Positions 5,493-5,750 of a stretch of DNA of 5,750 bases are shown one piece after another. The notes beneath the pieces are model-generated. The model saw only the letters and a list, made by a program, of their open reading frames with translations, did not search any database and was not told where the DNA came from. The stretch lies in the NCBI GenBank assembly GCA_937915335.1, contig CALDLZ010000091.1, positions 1 through 5,750 of the forward strand, read 5' to 3'. The position numbers and the translations under genes are program-made. Source of the DNA: an uncultured Faecalibacterium sp. (GTDB lineage: Bacteria > Bacillota > Clostridia > Oscillospirales > Ruminococcaceae). The first letter of the stretch is position 1, and the number at the start of each line of letters is the position of its first letter.

Positions 5493-5750
5493 ATGAGTGA
5501 ACAGTTTGATGCCAGCCGCCCGATCTATGCCCAGCTGGTGGAACGGCTGAAAGCAAAAATTCTGGCGGGCACCTACCCGCCCGGGGCCCATCTGGATTCG
5601 GTGCGGGATATGGCCGCCGCCGCCGGGGTCAACCCCAACACCATGCAGCGGGCATTGGCCCAGCTGGAAGCTGAGGGTCTGCTGCGCACCGAGCGCACCA
5701 GCGGCCGCTTTGTAACGGAGGATACGGATTTGATCGAACAACTGCGGGCC
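5493..5750 (+). CDS. GntR-family transcriptional regulator, YtrA-like (3' end outside window)
   Basis: The first 86 codons of a winged helix-turn-helix DNA-binding protein; the frame stays open to the right edge. It opens MSEQFDASRPIYAQLVERLK, continues with PPGAHLDSVRDMAAAAGVNP (29-48) and NTMQRALAQLEAEGLLRTER (49-68), and then SGRFV. This is the GntR wing and recognition-helix pattern: amphipathic first helix, PG turn, SVRxMA helix, VNPNTMQRA recognition helix, then the E-G-L wing. The region after a short N terminus and the VNPNT motif point to the YtrA subfamily, whose members are only about 120-130 residues and lack a large ligand domain, but the C-terminal part that would prove this is not visible. 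The start has AAGGAAGGA (5478-5486) 6 nt upstream. It has its own promoter and overlapping palindrome. YtrA-type regulators often precede ABC transporter genes, so the gene to the right may be one; this cannot be seen here. Confidence 0.9.
   Translation, partial: MSEQFDASRPIYAQLVERLKAKILAGTYPPGAHLDSVRDMAAAAGVNPNTMQRALAQLEAEGLLRTERTSGRFVTEDTDLIEQLRA

Overview
The window looks like core chromosome from a fairly GC-rich, low-GC-lineage Firmicute. The gene order and the protein flavour suggest an Oscillospiraceae/Ruminococcaceae relative (Faecalibacterium, Gemmiger or Subdoligranulum type). That placement is an inference from gene order, strong AGGAGG-type ribosome sites and GC3-rich coding; no rRNA is present to confirm it. 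All supported genes lie on the + strand.

Layout: (1) 2-760, the 3' part of a DHH/DHHA1 oligoribonuclease (NrnA type) that enters from the left edge. (2) 757-1644, truB, tRNA pseudouridine-55 synthase, overlapping the previous stop. (3) 1651-2571, ribF, the bifunctional riboflavin kinase/FAD synthetase. These three form a tight operon. (4) 2572-2718, an intergenic region with an extended -10 promoter and a structured leader of about 100 nt. (5) 2719-2973, rpsO, ribosomal protein S15, followed by an intrinsic terminator. (6) 2974-3178, a second structured intergenic region with two more hairpins and a possible promoter. (7) 3179-5323, pnp, polynucleotide phosphorylase, followed by a strong intrinsic terminator. 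(8) 5395-5750, a sigma-A-type promoter with a perfect 20-bp palindrome over the expected transcription start, then the 5' end of a short GntR-family (YtrA-like) regulator that runs off the right edge.

The genes are the tail of the conserved infB-rbfA-(nrnA)-truB-ribF-rpsO-pnp translation and RNA-decay cluster. TruB modifies tRNA, S15 assembles the 30S subunit, PNPase degrades mRNA 3'->5', and NrnA removes the short oligoribonucleotides that PNPase leaves. RibF makes FMN and FAD and is a customary passenger in this cluster. The GntR gene has its own promoter and operator beyond a terminator and starts a separate unit.

The protein genes are ordinary. The most interesting signal is the rpsO leader. 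It can fold into a three-way junction, and the loop of one arm (2656-2661) is perfectly complementary over 6 nt to the rpsO Shine-Dalgarno region (2707-2712). This predicts an S15 autoregulatory pseudoknot. No mobile element, CRISPR array, tRNA or rRNA was seen.
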